64,000 nucleotides of DNA from Paenibacillus sp. OVF10 (GTDB taxonomy: Bacteria; Bacillota; Bacilli; Paenibacillales; Paenibacillaceae), in contig CP094668.1 in the NCBI GenBank assembly GCA_022836915.1, positions 3,534,001 to 3,598,000 on the forward strand, given 5' to 3'. The notes under the pieces are model-generated. The model worked only from the letters and a program-made list of their open reading frames with translations. It was not told where the DNA came from and searched no databases. The stretch's first letter is position 1; every line of letters begins with the position of its first letter. Both the position numbers and the translations under genes were made by a program. This document shows, piece by piece, positions 29,034 through 39,482 of the stretch.

Positions 29034-30999
29034 ATGCAAGAGGAAGAAGCAAGACAGGGATTTACACCGGAGATGATTGATATGATGGCCAGTATCTGGA
29101 CACGTTCGATCATTACATTAATAGATGTACGCTTTCAGAATGTAGCGTCACAATACCCGTTGGAGCAATATAAAATGCCTAGTAGCATGTTTATCTATGC
29201 ATATGGGGGAGAAGCGCAAATCCAACTGAATGAAACCACATTTGCAATGGAACGTTTTGGCTTAGTTCACGGTGGGAAGGGGAGCCTGCTCAGTATTACA
29301 CCTAATGAGGAGATGGTGAAGACCTTTATGGTGTTTTATAGAGCAGAATCACCTCTCTTTTCAAGAAACATTTGCAACAATTACTGGAGCAAGTAGATCC
29401 ATTTGTTCAACAGTTTGGTTATACGCCAAGTAATCCCATCTTGCTACGCGATTGGTTCCAACGGATGATGAATGGCTGGAAACGTGGCAAGGCGATGGAT
29501 CAGCTACAGGCCAAAAGTTTTCTATATCAATTGATTCATGAGGTGTATAGGGATTTGGAGGGTGGTGAGATTCGGTATCTCCAGCCAGATCCAGCCTGTT
29601 CTGCCAAGATATATCTCGATAAACATTACAGGGAGCCGATTATGTTTCAACAAATTGCCGATATGTTTGGGATCAGTGGTGGACAATTAACGCGGTTGTT
29701 CAAAAAAGGGAAGGGATGAACTTACAGGAGTATCTCATTCAGAGAAGGATTGAAGCTGCCTGTCATGACTTGAAACATACAGAAGCGACGGTTAAAGAAA
29801 TCGCAACTGGAGCTGGTTTCGCAGATGAGAAAAACCTGTTCCGCATGTTTAAGAAACATTACAAGATGACACCAAGTGATTATCGGAAAATAAACGCACT
29901 ATCCATGCAGGTTGATGGTATTGATAATGATTCTCATCTCCCTTACGATGAGAGGGAACTAGCGAGTCTAGTCAAGTCTTATAGAGATGGGGAATCAACG
30001 ATGTTTGGATCATTAAGAAGTAAAGAAATGATTTTGGCGGCGGCGATAAGCATGATGCTGTTATTGACGGCATGTACGTCAGGGACGCCAGCGAATAATG
30101 GGGGGACGGCAAATACAACTCCTGCGCAGGCACAGCAGACGGCACAACAGGAAGGGTCGGAGACAAAAGCTTCAGAAGCAGTCTCACAGACCAGAACGAT
30201 ATCCACAGTTAAGGGTGATGTTGAGGTGCCTAACAACCCTCAGCGAGTTGTAGTCGATTATTTGGTTGGTGATGTGGTAGCCCTAGGTGTAACTCCTTTA
30301 GGTGTGGCTAGAGCTGCACGGGGAGAGACAGAGCCTGTTTATGCTAACCAGATTACAGACTCCATAAAAGTAGCCATGGAGCCGGAAGATATCATGACGC
30401 TTGAGCCTGATCTTATCATTTTGGCATGGAGCGATGAGTCATATGATGATTTATCCAAAATTGCCCCGACCATTTATGTTCCCTATGGTGATATGACTAC
30501 AGAAGAGCGGATACAATTTATTAGCGATGTTTTGAACAAACAGGAAGAGGCTAAGGATGTCTTGAATGCTTATAACGGAAAAATCGAAGAAGCAAAGCTA
30601 GCCTTTCAGAATGCGGGTCTTTCCGATATGACGATTACGGTTGGAGAATTCAGTGATAAAAGTAACTACATAGCTGGAGCCAAGCATGCCGTTGGCGAGC
30701 TTGTTTACAATGAACTTCAATTGCAGGCACCTTCAAAAGTCCAAACGGATATTATCGATGCAGATAAATATTGGGGTGATGTCTCCATGGAAGTATTACC
30801 CGCTTACTCTGGGGATTATATGATCTTCTTAGGAGATGGAAACGTTGCTTCTGATAATGCAGTGTGGAATGCCATACCTGCTGTGCAACATGATCGGATC
30901 GTAAAGGTAGATTCTTCGCTATCTTGGTCCACCGACGTAATGACTTCCAGTGCATTGATTGATTATATTGTTAGTCAATTGCTGGCATTAGCTAAATAA
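29034..30999 (+). CDS. AraC regulator fused to a siderophore-binding lipoprotein domain (two frame breaks)
   Basis: N-terminal cupin-like sensor region (about 1-120), then an AraC double helix-turn-helix (IADMFGISGGQLTRLFKK ... GFADEKNLFRMFKKHYKM). In the same frame, after about 40 residues, comes a hydrophobic segment with lipobox MLLLTAC and a FeuA/FhuD-type metal-chelate-binding domain (NPQRVVVDYLVGDVVALGV, LEPDLIILAW, WSTDVMTSSALIDYI). Frame breaks at the T run 29358-29361 and the A run 29702-29707 are each repaired by one base. The binding domain could instead start separately at ATG 30001 (GGGGA upstream). A Btr-like role, activating uptake when the ferri-siderophore is bound, is inferred. 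A Fur box precedes it. Confidence 0.8.
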
Positions 31000-31116
31000 G
31001 AGTTAGAACGAAATTTTAATTGAGAACTCCAAATTTTCAAACATGACCAGTCGAATTTATGGACGTTAATATCCATATTCGTTTGGATTGTCAATAGGTG
31101 ATGAAAGGGAAACGAG

Positions 31117-32142
31117 ATGAAAAGCAAGCCTGAACAAAAACGCCGTGGGGCGATGAACTTCACCATGTACATGGTAGTAGGGCTTGGATTAACGGTTCTC
31201 ATGTCGGCGGCATCGATTATGTTTGGTGCTGCTGATATGAGGTTAGCAACGGTATGGGAGGCTATTTTCCGATTTGATCCAATGCGCACTGAACATCAAA
31301 TTATTCAAACCATGCGTCTTCCGCGTACCGTAGCTGATCTGATCGTTGGGTGCAGCCTTGCGGTATGTGGCGCTATCATGCAGGGGACAACGCGCAATCC
31401 GCTGGCCGACTCCGGGCTCATGGGGATTAGCTCTGGCGCAGCATTTGCAATTGCACTATGCCTGGCCTTTCTGCCGGGTTATTCGTATTGGCAGATGATG
31501 TTGTTCGCTTGTCTGGGAGCAGCGATCGCCACCGGTATGACTTACTTTACCGCATCACTGGGCAATCGCGGAATGACGCCACAGCGGCTTGTACTGGCAG
31601 GTCTATCTATTTCAATGTTGTTTGGCGCACTCAGTCAGTATTTGGCGATCAATTATAACCTGGGCAGAGCATTGACATTCTGGACGGCGGGTAGTACAGC
31701 GGGTGTCAAATGGGGAGAATTGCTGATTATCTCACCGCTCTTTGTTGGTGGTATACTGCTGGCACTGGCCTTATCCCCTTCCGTTACATTGCTCAGTTTG
31801 GGAGATGATGTGGCAAGTGGACTCGGCATTCGTAGCGGACTGGTCAAGATTTTGTCGACCATTATTGTACTTGTGCTGACTGGATTGGCTGTTGTTGTGG
31901 TTGGCCCGGTTGGTTTTGTGGGTCTGATCACCCCGCATATTGTGCGATATATGGTAGGTGTCGACTATCGATACATTATTCCGGCAGCGGCAATATATGG
32001 TGCGTTGCTCACCGTATCGGCCGATTTGGCTGGACGCTTGATCAATAAACCGTTCGAAACGCCGATTGCCATTATATTTTCTATCATTGGTGTGCCGTAT
32101 TTTCTCTTCTTGGCTCGAAGACAAAGGAGGGAATACGAATGA
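31117..32142 (+). CDS. Iron-siderophore ABC permease (FecCD family, FeuB-like)
   Basis: A 341-residue membrane protein with about ten TM helices and the family segments GAIMQGTTRNPLADSGLMGISSGAAF (in parts), LAGLSISMLFGALSQY and GPVGFVGLITPHIVRYMVG, the last including the Gly-rich loop that contacts the ATPase. ATG 31117 follows AAGGGAAACGAG. The stop overlaps the next gene's ATG by 4 nt. It forms a heterodimer with the following permease to import ferri-siderophore delivered by the lipoprotein domain upstream. Confidence 0.92.
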   Translation: MKSKPEQKRRGAMNFTMYMVVGLGLTVLMSAASIMFGAADMRLATVWEAIFRFDPMRTEHQIIQTMRLPRTVADLIVGCSLAVCGAIMQGTTRNPLADSGLMGISSGAAFAIALCLAFLPGYSYWQMMLFACLGAAIATGMTYFTASLGNRGMTPQRLVLAGLSISMLFGALSQYLAINYNLGRALTFWTAGSTAGVKWGELLIISPLFVGGILLALALSPSVTLLSLGDDVASGLGIRSGLVKILSTIIVLVLTGLAVVVVGPVGFVGLITPHIVRYMVGVDYRYIIPAAAIYGALLTVSADLAGRLINKPFETPIAIIFSIIGVPYFLFLARRQRREYE

Positions 32143-33149
32143 CCAAGCGGCGTTATACGGTGAAACGAGGCATTATCATCAATGCAGTGCTTATGGTGCT
32201 CATCCTTGTGTTTGCTATCATTAGCATGAATTCTGGCAAGATGAATCTTTCACCGCTAGAAGTGCTGAACGTTCTCATAGGAAACGGTACCGATAAGCAA
32301 AATCTGATTGTGTTTGATTTTCGTTTGCCACGAATTGTACTTTCGATCTTGGTAGGTCTGGGGATGGGAGCGGCGGGGGCGTGATGCAGAGTTTGCTGCG
32401 CAATGACATGGCTAGTCCGGGAACACTGGGAATTAGTTCGGGATCGGGTTTGTTTGTCCTGTTCTTCGTTGTATTCATTGCACCAACAGGGAAGAGTTCC
32501 TTCATTGCTCTGCCTCTGTTGGCTTTTGTTGGCGGACTATTGGCGGCGGGATTGATCTTCTTATTATCGTATCGCCGCGGACGAGACATCTCACCAATCG
32601 GTTTAATCTTGACCGGGGTCGCGCTAGGAAGCGGGTATGGGGCGCTGACGACTTTCTTGACACTCAAGCTGGATGATTCGCAGATGAATTTCATGCTGTA
32701 TTGGCTCGCGGGGAGCCTATGGGGCGATGATTGGGGCTATATTTCCATACTGACACCATGGGTTTTGATCTTACTCGGTTATATTTTTTACAAGGCTCGC
32801 ATACTGAATGCCCTCCATCTGGGCAATCAGACAGCACAGGGGCTTGGTGTTTCCGTAAATCGGCAGTTTTTGGGATTGTCAATCGCTGCTGTTGCTTTAT
32901 CCTCTGGAAGTGTAGCTGTGGGGGAAGCTTCTTTTTTGTTGGCTTGATCGCTCCGCATATGGCCAGAAAACTGGTAGGTCCCGATCATAAATTGCTCATT
33001 CCGGCTGCCAGCTTGGCCGGGGATTAGTCGTGGTGTTGGCTGACACGATTACGCGCACGGTTAGCCTGGTAGGAGATGTGCCGACAGGAATCGTCATTAC
33101 AGTCATTAGTGTTCCATATTTTCTTTATTTACTAGCAAAAGCCAAATAA
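32139..33149 (+). CDS. Iron-siderophore ABC permease, second subunit (FecCD family, FeuC-like; three frame breaks)
   Basis: Starts at ATG 32139, overlapping the first permease. The frame is lost at GGGGG 32375-32379, at the T run 32932-32937 and at GGGG 33019-33022; one base at each place gives a continuous FecCD protein of about 337 residues: [53 protein letters not shown] and a final [12 protein letters not shown]. Three breaks in one gene, all one base short, are best read as sequence error. No ATPase gene follows, as in feuABC of B. subtilis, where the ATPase is encoded elsewhere. Confidence 0.9.
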
Positions 33150-33295
33150 CACAATCAATGAAATGGTCTTGATATTATGTGGAAAAAGGGTTGGGATAAC
33201 TGCACGCTGCGTTTAAAAGCAGAATGCACGATATGAAGTTCAACGTTCGTAGCTAGCCTGCATTACCGCTATGTTTATCAATCAATAGCATATAG

Positions 33296-33342
33296 AAAAA
33301 GATGCCATTACGATGATATCGTATTGGCATCTTTTGATTTTT
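33296..33342. terminator. Bidirectional terminator between siderophore operon and LuxR gene
   Basis: AAAAAGATGCCA pairs with TGGCATCTTTT, with inner TACGAT/ATCGTA, and flanking A and T runs. Confidence 0.88.
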
Positions 33343-33391
33343 ACTCATTATTTGATAGTCAATTTGATTACCGGGAAAATTTCATCAGGAT

Positions 33392-34501
33392 TTATATCGC
33401 CGGTTCATCCGACAGTTGGAAACGGGAAACGAAATACCAGATGAGCTCGCGACGTGAGGATACTTTGGTTTTGGCAAAAATGGATTTTAAATGATCCTGA
33501 ACGGTGTAGACAGAAATATGCATCGCAGCAGCAATTTCTTTGGATGAATAGCTGCGGAGCACATATCCGAGCAATTCCCGCTCTCGACTGGATAATCCAT
33601 GGCTCTCGGCGAGCAAGGGAAGCAAATCCTGCGGCATCGCCTGCTCCAAACGGATGGCAATCTGATCCGGTCCCGCGAGGTGTTGCATAAGACTGGCATG
33701 AAGTAGGAGGTAACGCCCATCCGGAAGTTGGATACAGACTTTGGAGGGCGAGTCAGGAGTGAGTTGAGTATTTTCAGCCCGTTCTGCCTGATTCTTGCGT
33801 TGCAAGTGGGAACTCACTGCACGTACCGGACGGGGCAGAACATCAGGCCCTACATGTTCCAGCATGCGCAATTGGGACAGCCAATATTGAGCGGAGGCGT
33901 TCAGGGATAAGAGCTGGAACGTGTCTGAGGTGATCAAAATTCCGGGTTCCTCGGGACTGTCACTCGTAATCTCATCGATCAGTGTCAGGCTCGTGGACCG
34001 CAGCATCGATGCAATAGAAGCAGTCCAGGTCTGAATCAGCAACCGTTCGTCTTCTGTAAAAAAAGAATTCTCACTCTTGCGATACAGCGTCAGGTATCCC
34101 CAACAAGCGTCTCCACTGACTAATACAGCGCGCAGTTCATCACCAAACCCAGCTGGCTGAAGAATGTTGATGTACCTTGAGCTTTGTTCAGGGTGTGCAT
34201 TCACGGATGCATGAAGTAAAGCTGTATGTTCACCGCTTCGTATTAATTCAGCGTATTTATGTATATCTTCTTCCATGTATTCATTGACGAATAACCGATC
34301 ATGAATGGCCTCAATGCCATCTTCTGTCACGGCTCCTGTGGAGAGAAGAGTCAGAGGATCAACGGTGGTAAAACAGTATGCGTCGTAAGGTACAACCGTA
34401 TGGATCTGCTTGAGAACAGCTTCCCGATAGGTACGTGAGGTCCAGGTTCCTTTTTCAAGAGAAGTGATAAGTCTGTGGTTCCTATCAATACGTGATGTCA
34501 A
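33392..34501 (-). CDS. LuxR-family transcriptional regulator with GAF-like sensor region
   Basis: The frame is open further upstream, but the TTG at 34499-34501 has GAGAGGAG 8 nt before it and is preferred (369 residues). The first 300 residues form a GAF/PAS-like sensor (LISTGAV-type start, GFGDELRAVLVSGDACWGYLTLYR), and the last 65 are a LuxR helix-turn-helix (GLSSRERELLGYVLRSYSSKEIAAAMHISVYTVQDHLKSI, in parts). No receiver domain is present. It is divergent from the methyltransferase ORF and may control it. Confidence 0.8.
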   Translation of the reverse strand: MTSRIDRNHRLITSLEKGTWTSRTYREAVLKQIHTVVPYDAYCFTTVDPLTLLSTGAVTEDGIEAIHDRLFVNEYMEEDIHKYAELIRSGEHTALLHASVNAHPEQSSRYINILQPAGFGDELRAVLVSGDACWGYLTLYRKSENSFFTEDERLLIQTWTASIASMLRSTSLTLIDEITSDSPEEPGILITSDTFQLLSLNASAQYWLSQLRMLEHVGPDVLPRPVRAVSSHLQRKNQAERAENTQLTPDSPSKVCIQLPDGRYLLLHASLMQHLAGPDQIAIRLEQAMPQDLLPLLAESHGLSSRERELLGYVLRSYSSKEIAAAMHISVYTVQDHLKSIFAKTKVSSRRELIWYFVSRFQLSDEPAI

Positions 34502-34630
34502 CAAAATTACTCCTCTCTCTGCGCGCATATCCCAATGTTCTGGGATTGTAGGCTCGCCGTATCCTTCTATAATGAAATTAGACGAACAACGAGTCAAGTC
34601 TAACTTCAATTCAAGAGGAGTGCGGTGTCC

Positions 34631-36414
34631 ATGAATCACAATCCATCACCGATGAGCTGGGAAACAGCAGATGTTCATCGTTACGAACAATCGATAGCCC
34701 TGAAAATTCCAGGTTATTCTCATATGCATGATCTAATGGAACGGCTGCTTTCAGCATCTTTTGCGGATAACAACGATATTCATATCCTTGTTGCCGGAGC
34801 GGGAGGAAAAGAGATTGCTCTGCTCGGATCACGTCATGCCGGTTGGACATTGACTGGAGTAGATCCATCACAGCCCATGCTGCAACTTGCTGAGAAACGA
34901 GTCGAGGAAGCAGGCATCGGTTCCAGAGTGAAGCTGCAACCTGTCACGGTTGAAGAATTGCCGGAGGATATCGTATATGATGGGGCGACAAGCATGCTCA
35001 TGTTACATTTCCTTCAGGGGATGGAGGCCAAGAGAACGTTTCTTACCAGCCTCGCAGCGAGACTTAAACCGGGTGCACCATTGATTGTTGCGGCTGTAAA
35101 TGCCGATCTTCGTTCACCTGCACATCCAATCATGATGCAAGCTTGGAAGGATCACATGTTGAGTGTGGGCGTTCTTCCTGAAGAATGGGAGCGCTTTGCT
35201 GCTTCCCTGGGCCGTGAATCCGACCCAATATGCTCTGAAGAGATGACTCAGCTACTGACCGAATGCGGTTTCTCACATATTACACGTTACTTCGGGGCGT
35301 TCTGGGTGGAGGGTATTATGCAATTCGAAACTAACGTGAAGCCTATGAAAGATCAGATCTGGGTGGTTGGCGGTTATGGTCAAGTGGGACAGATGATATG
35401 TACTCAACTGGGGAAATTGTTCCCGGGTAAAGTATGGGCTGCGGGTACACGCATGAACCGTGCGGAAGAGTTCAGCAGGTCTACAGGTGGCGCTGTACTA
35501 CCGCTTCAACTGGATGTAACACGACCTGTAGAGCCATCTATGTTAAGGCCAGTGAAGCTGGTCATCATGTGTGTGGACCAAAGCGATACCCGGTTTGTTG
35601 AAGCCTGTGCACAAGCCGGAACCGATTATATTGATATTTCTGCAAAATATGATTTTCTCGCCCAGGTGGAACAACTGCACACCAAAATGCAACGTTCCAA
35701 ATCGACTGCGATACTCAGCGTTGGATTATCTCCCGGAGTGACTAATTTGCTTGTACGTGAAGCGACCATGCATATGGATCAGGTGGAGGAAGCAGACATT
35801 ACCGTAATGCTGGGACTTGGAGAGAAACACGGAAAAGCTGCCGTGGAGTGGACCGTTGATCAGATGAATGCCACCTACCAAGTGATGCAAAAGGGCAAAT
35901 CTGCTGAGGTACAAAGTTTCGGAGATGGCAAATGTATTGATTTTGGAGCGGAACTGGGGAACCGAAAGGCCTATCGATTTAACTTTTCCGATCAGCACGT
36001 GGTTGCTCGGACGTTACGTATTCCAACCGTATCTACCAGACTCTGTCTGGACTCCCGCTGGATCACAAGATCCATGGCAATCTCCAAACGTGCAGGGTTG
36101 TTTTCGTTGCTGCGTATCCCGTCTATTCGGAGTGGAACGGTTAAGGCATTTGGCCTTATTCCTGGGGAGAGCCGATGTATGCAGTCAAGGTCGATGCCGT
36201 AGGGTGGGAAAATGGTGAGCAAATCCGCGTCGAACAACTACTGGTCGGCGCAAAGGAAGCAGATGCAACAGCAGCAGTAGCTGCAGCCGTGGCAGAACGT
36301 GTGTATAGAACAGCGTTGCCACATGGTGTATTTCATATTGAACAGTGTCTCTCTTTGCAGGACATTCAGGATGCACTTCATTCGCCACTAAAGGTGACGA
36401 CCAAGATCACCTAG
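34631..36414 (+). CDS. SAM-dependent methyltransferase joined in frame to a saccharopine dehydrogenase-like protein (frame break near end)
   Basis: ATG 34631 lies 10 nt after AAGAGGAG. Residues 1-235 are a class I methyltransferase (HILVAGAGGKEIALLG, LTGVDPSQPMLQLAEKR, ATSMLMLHFLQGM). From about residue 240 (MKDQIWVVGGYGQVGQMI) a Rossmann domain and a saccharopine dehydrogenase-like body follow. There is no stop or ribosome site between them; the second part could begin at ATG 35348 if a base is missing upstream. A break at GGGG 36164-36167 is repaired by one G (PGGEPMYAVKVDAVGWENG) and the protein then ends at 36414. Adjacent single genes of these two kinds would also fit. Confidence 0.7.
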
Positions 36415-36487
36415 TTTCATGTTCTTTTGCTGGGAACCTCCGATCTGCTATGATGTAACAATAATCACGGCATGAATGGAGGAGATC

Positions 36488-36781
36488 ATGAACTGCGTTG
36501 CTGTATTACCTTATTACAAAGTGCAGAGAGAAGTGACGGGTCTCGCCCAAGAGATTGAGATGAATGCCCGTTCCATGATTCTGTATTCAGATAAAATCGT
36601 GACCAAATACCGCGAGTTCAACATCACGGAAGTGTTTGATATGTCATTTCGCCGTATGGGTGACGAAGGTGGATTTTTCTATTTGCACACAAGCACAGGA
36701 GTATATCCATATATGGTCGAAATCGACCCCAAACCGTTTATACAAAGTTTCAGAAAGATGACAATCCAAAAATTAAAATGA
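36488..36781 (+). CDS. Small conserved-looking protein of 97 residues
   Basis: ATG 36488 is preceded by ATGGAGGAG. The sequence begins MNCVAVLPYYKVQRE and has a compact alternating pattern (KIVTKYREFNITEVFDMSF, FFYLHTSTGVYPYMVEI), reminiscent of a PH-like beta fold, with no signal peptide. I do not assign a function. It stands between the dehydrogenase ORF and the deaminase gene on the same strand. Confidence 0.6.
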   Translation: MNCVAVLPYYKVQREVTGLAQEIEMNARSMILYSDKIVTKYREFNITEVFDMSFRRMGDEGGFFYLHTSTGVYPYMVEIDPKPFIQSFRKMTIQKLK

Positions 36782-36859
36782 CTTGACCTTGCCGTTACGT
36801 GAAGGCTTACCCTCGGATATGGAAGGAACCATAACCAATTCAGAGGAGCTGTGAATGTA

Positions 36860-38151
36860 ATGAGTATACTGATTCAGCAAGCTACGATCCTAACGATGAA
36901 AGATGCCGATGCCCCCTTTACGGGGGATATTCGTGTTGAGGAGATTGCATTACGCAGATTACTGATCACATTCTGCCTCAACCGCAAGATGAGATTATCG
37001 ATGGACGCAATAAGGTTGCCATGCCAGGACTGATTAATGCCCACCAACATACACCGATGAGTCTGCTCCGGGGATTCTCGGATGATCTGAAGCTGATGGA
37101 CTGGCTTGAACGCAAAATGTTGCCTGCCGAGGCGCGGATGAACCCGGAAGACATCTATTGGGGTGCCAAGTTATCCATCGCCGAGATGATCCGTTCGGGT
37201 ACCACTGCTTTTGCGGATATGTATATCCATATGAATGAGATAGCGGAAGCTGTTCAGCAAACGGGCATCCGGGCATCGCTTACACGTGGGATGGTATTCA
37301 TGGAGGAGGATGGGGGACGCAGGTTGCAGGAGGCGATCGATCTTGTGCAACGCTGGTCAGGAGCCGCGGATGGACGAATTACAACCATGTATGGACCCCA
37401 CTCACCCTACACATGTCCCGTAGAGCCACTCCGTGAAGTCATTGCCATGGCTGTCACGGAGGATATCCCGCTGCATATCCATCTGGCTGAGACGAAGGAA
37501 GAAGTCGTGAAGATTCGTGAGCGTTATGGCATGACACCGACGGAGTATCTGGAAGAAGCGGGGATGTTCGAACAGGCACATGTGCTGCTTGCACATGGTG
37601 TACACCTCAATCGAAGGGACATCGGCAGATTGAAGGGGATGCGCGGTGGTGTAGCACATAATCCGGTCAGTAATCTGAAGCTGGGGTGTGGAATTGCTCC
37701 AATCACCGAGATGTTGGCCCAGGGAATTAACGTGGGAATCGGAACCGATGGAGCGGGAAGTGCCACAACCGTGGATATGTTCGAGGAGATCAAAGCCGCG
37801 ACTTGGCTGCAAAAACTGGACTATGGTGACCCCACTCGCTTGCCAGCCAAGAACGTTCTACACATGGCTACACGCGGAAGCGCTAATCTGTTGGGTCTAC
37901 AGGATGAAGTGGGTATGTTTGAGGTGGGGCACAAAGCGGATCTGATCCTGATCGATCTGGCAAAACCACATCTTCAACCGATACATGAGGTAGAGTCGCT
38001 ACTGGCTTACAGTGTAAATGGGGCGGATGTGGACACCACCATTGTGAACGGTCAGATCCTCATGCGAGGCAGGAAACTGCTGACGATTGATGAGGATGAA
38101 CTCTACCGTGAGGTAAAGGTTAGAGCAAAAAGAATTGTTGAGGGAATTTAA
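36860..38151 (+). CDS. mtaD: Amidohydrolase, MtaD-type (methylthioadenosine/S-adenosylhomocysteine deaminase-like; frame break)
   Basis: A zinc amidohydrolase of about 430 residues after repair. Metal ligands are visible in order: HxH in INAHQHTPM, HLAETKEEV, LLAHGVHL and IGTDGAGSATT. PGLINAHQHTPMSLLRGFSDD and the general layout match the deaminases that turn S-adenosylhomocysteine and methylthioadenosine into inosyl forms; guanine/chlorohydrolase relatives cannot be excluded. The frame breaks at GG 36940-36941; one G restores GDCITQITDHILPQPQDEI (N-terminal beta domain). ATG 36860 is taken over GTG 36851 because of spacing from GAGGAG. Confidence 0.85.
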
Positions 38152-38193
38152 TTTTTAGTGAATTTGATCCAAACTGGAAAAATATTTGTACTC

Positions 38194-38228
38194 AAAACGC
38201 TATGGAGGCTTACTCCATGGCGTTTTTT
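38194..38228 (+). terminator. Terminator of the deaminase gene
   Basis: AACGCTATGGAG pairs with CTCCATGGCGTT around a 5-nt loop, then a T run. Confidence 0.88.
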
Positions 38229-38253
38229 GTCGAATTATAACTGGTAATAGGTC

Positions 38254-38295
38254 TATGGTCCTGTTCAGAATTGGTTCAGAATGGGTCGTTATACT
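38254..38295 (+). promoter_or_regulatory. Promoter of the dockerin/cohesin operon with GTTCA direct repeats
   Basis: ATGGTCC (38255-38261) is followed by GTTCAGAATTG (38263-38273) and GTTCAGAATGG (38274-38284), two repeats with an 11-bp period, and after nine bases by GTTATACT holding a TATACT -10 (38290-38295). The repeats cover the -35 region, the usual place for an OmpR-family activator. The same order and spacing occurs at 41532-41574. Confidence 0.65.
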
Positions 38296-38343
38296 GAGCA
38301 TGTAGTTGTTCAAATTTGAAATGTATACGAGGAGGAACATGAA

Positions 38344-39422
38344 TTGAAGGGGAAACAAAACAAAAAACGGCTTAAGCCGATATTGAAAAAAGCATGTTGA
38401 CTGCGCTCGGATTGGGGATTGCATTGCCTATAGGTGGAACGCTCCCACAGGCTAACGCAGGAGCCATTGGTCCGGAAATAACCATTTCACGACCTGTTCT
38501 TAACGATGGAATTAACTGGTTAAGTTATTCATCAGAACAAAATGATCCTTCTTTTGTGCCCGATGTGCCTATTGAGGTAACTAAAAATAATATAGTCAGA
38601 ATAAATCTAAGTACACATTTTCGCTCTGATGAGTATAGTACGCTTACAGCCAGCTCCAGTGATATCAGTGTAGCTGAGGCGTATGTAGAAACGAGTCAAG
38701 ATGAGAATATGACAACGCCTGCCAGTACATTGGTGGTTATTCCTCGCCAAAGCGGCAAAATCAACATCGAATTGAAAGCGAATTATATGATCTCTGGTGA
38801 ACCAGAGACTGTTACGGATAACATTGAACTTTACATTAGTAAAAAAGGGGATGTAAATGCAGACGGTAAAGTGAATTCTCTGGATGCAGCAGACCTGTTC
38901 GATTATCTGCGAAACATGGTAACTCGCCGCGGATTTAGCTATGTAGAGATGAACCGAATGGACGTGGATCGTAATGCGGAACCTGCGTTAGGCGACATGA
39001 ATGCTTTATTACAAGGATATAAAGGTAAAACACTAGGCGGAAAAAACAATGACTATGTGTTGACCTTCCAACAAGTGGACGATGCGCCGTATGTGCTGAA
39101 TGGTGAATTGAAGGAGTACATGCAGAATGTATTTTCGACAGATTACTATTTAATGGATATTGATTATGATGATTACCTTAATACTCCTTCTTATCAGTGG
39201 TACCGCGCAACAGACCCTTCAGGAGAAGATAGAGTGCTGCTAGAAGGAGAAATAGCAGAACAGTATACCGTTAAAGATGAGGACGAAGGTTATTATCTTG
39301 TGCTCGAAGTGACTACTCATTCCACTTCGGATGCAAATACACAGCCTAGACGAGTATACATTGTTGGAAAAGAAAAATACAACTCCCGGATTAATTCATT
39401 TTTTAATTCAGATAACGGATAA
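38344..39422 (+). CDS. Secreted protein with a dockerin-like module (frame break in signal peptide)
   Basis: TTG 38344 lies 7 nt after GGAGGA. One extra A in the run 38386-38391 joins a basic start (MKGKQNKKRLKPILKKS) to a hydrophobic core ending LPQANAG, a signal peptide; the repaired length is about 359. After an N-terminal beta-rich domain comes a dockerin-like pair of loops: DVNADGKVNSLD (about 170-181) is a complete Ca-binding loop, and DVDRNAEPALGD (about 207-218) keeps Asp 1, 3, Asn 5 and Asp 12. The C-terminal 120 residues look Ig-like (YQWYRATDPSGED, YLVLEV). It precedes a cohesin-SLH gene by 60 bp, so binding to that partner is proposed. Confidence 0.72.
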
Positions 39423-39482
39423 CAAAAAAATTCTATTGTTATCATACATTCTATCAATTGATACAGACATGGAGGCTATTAC

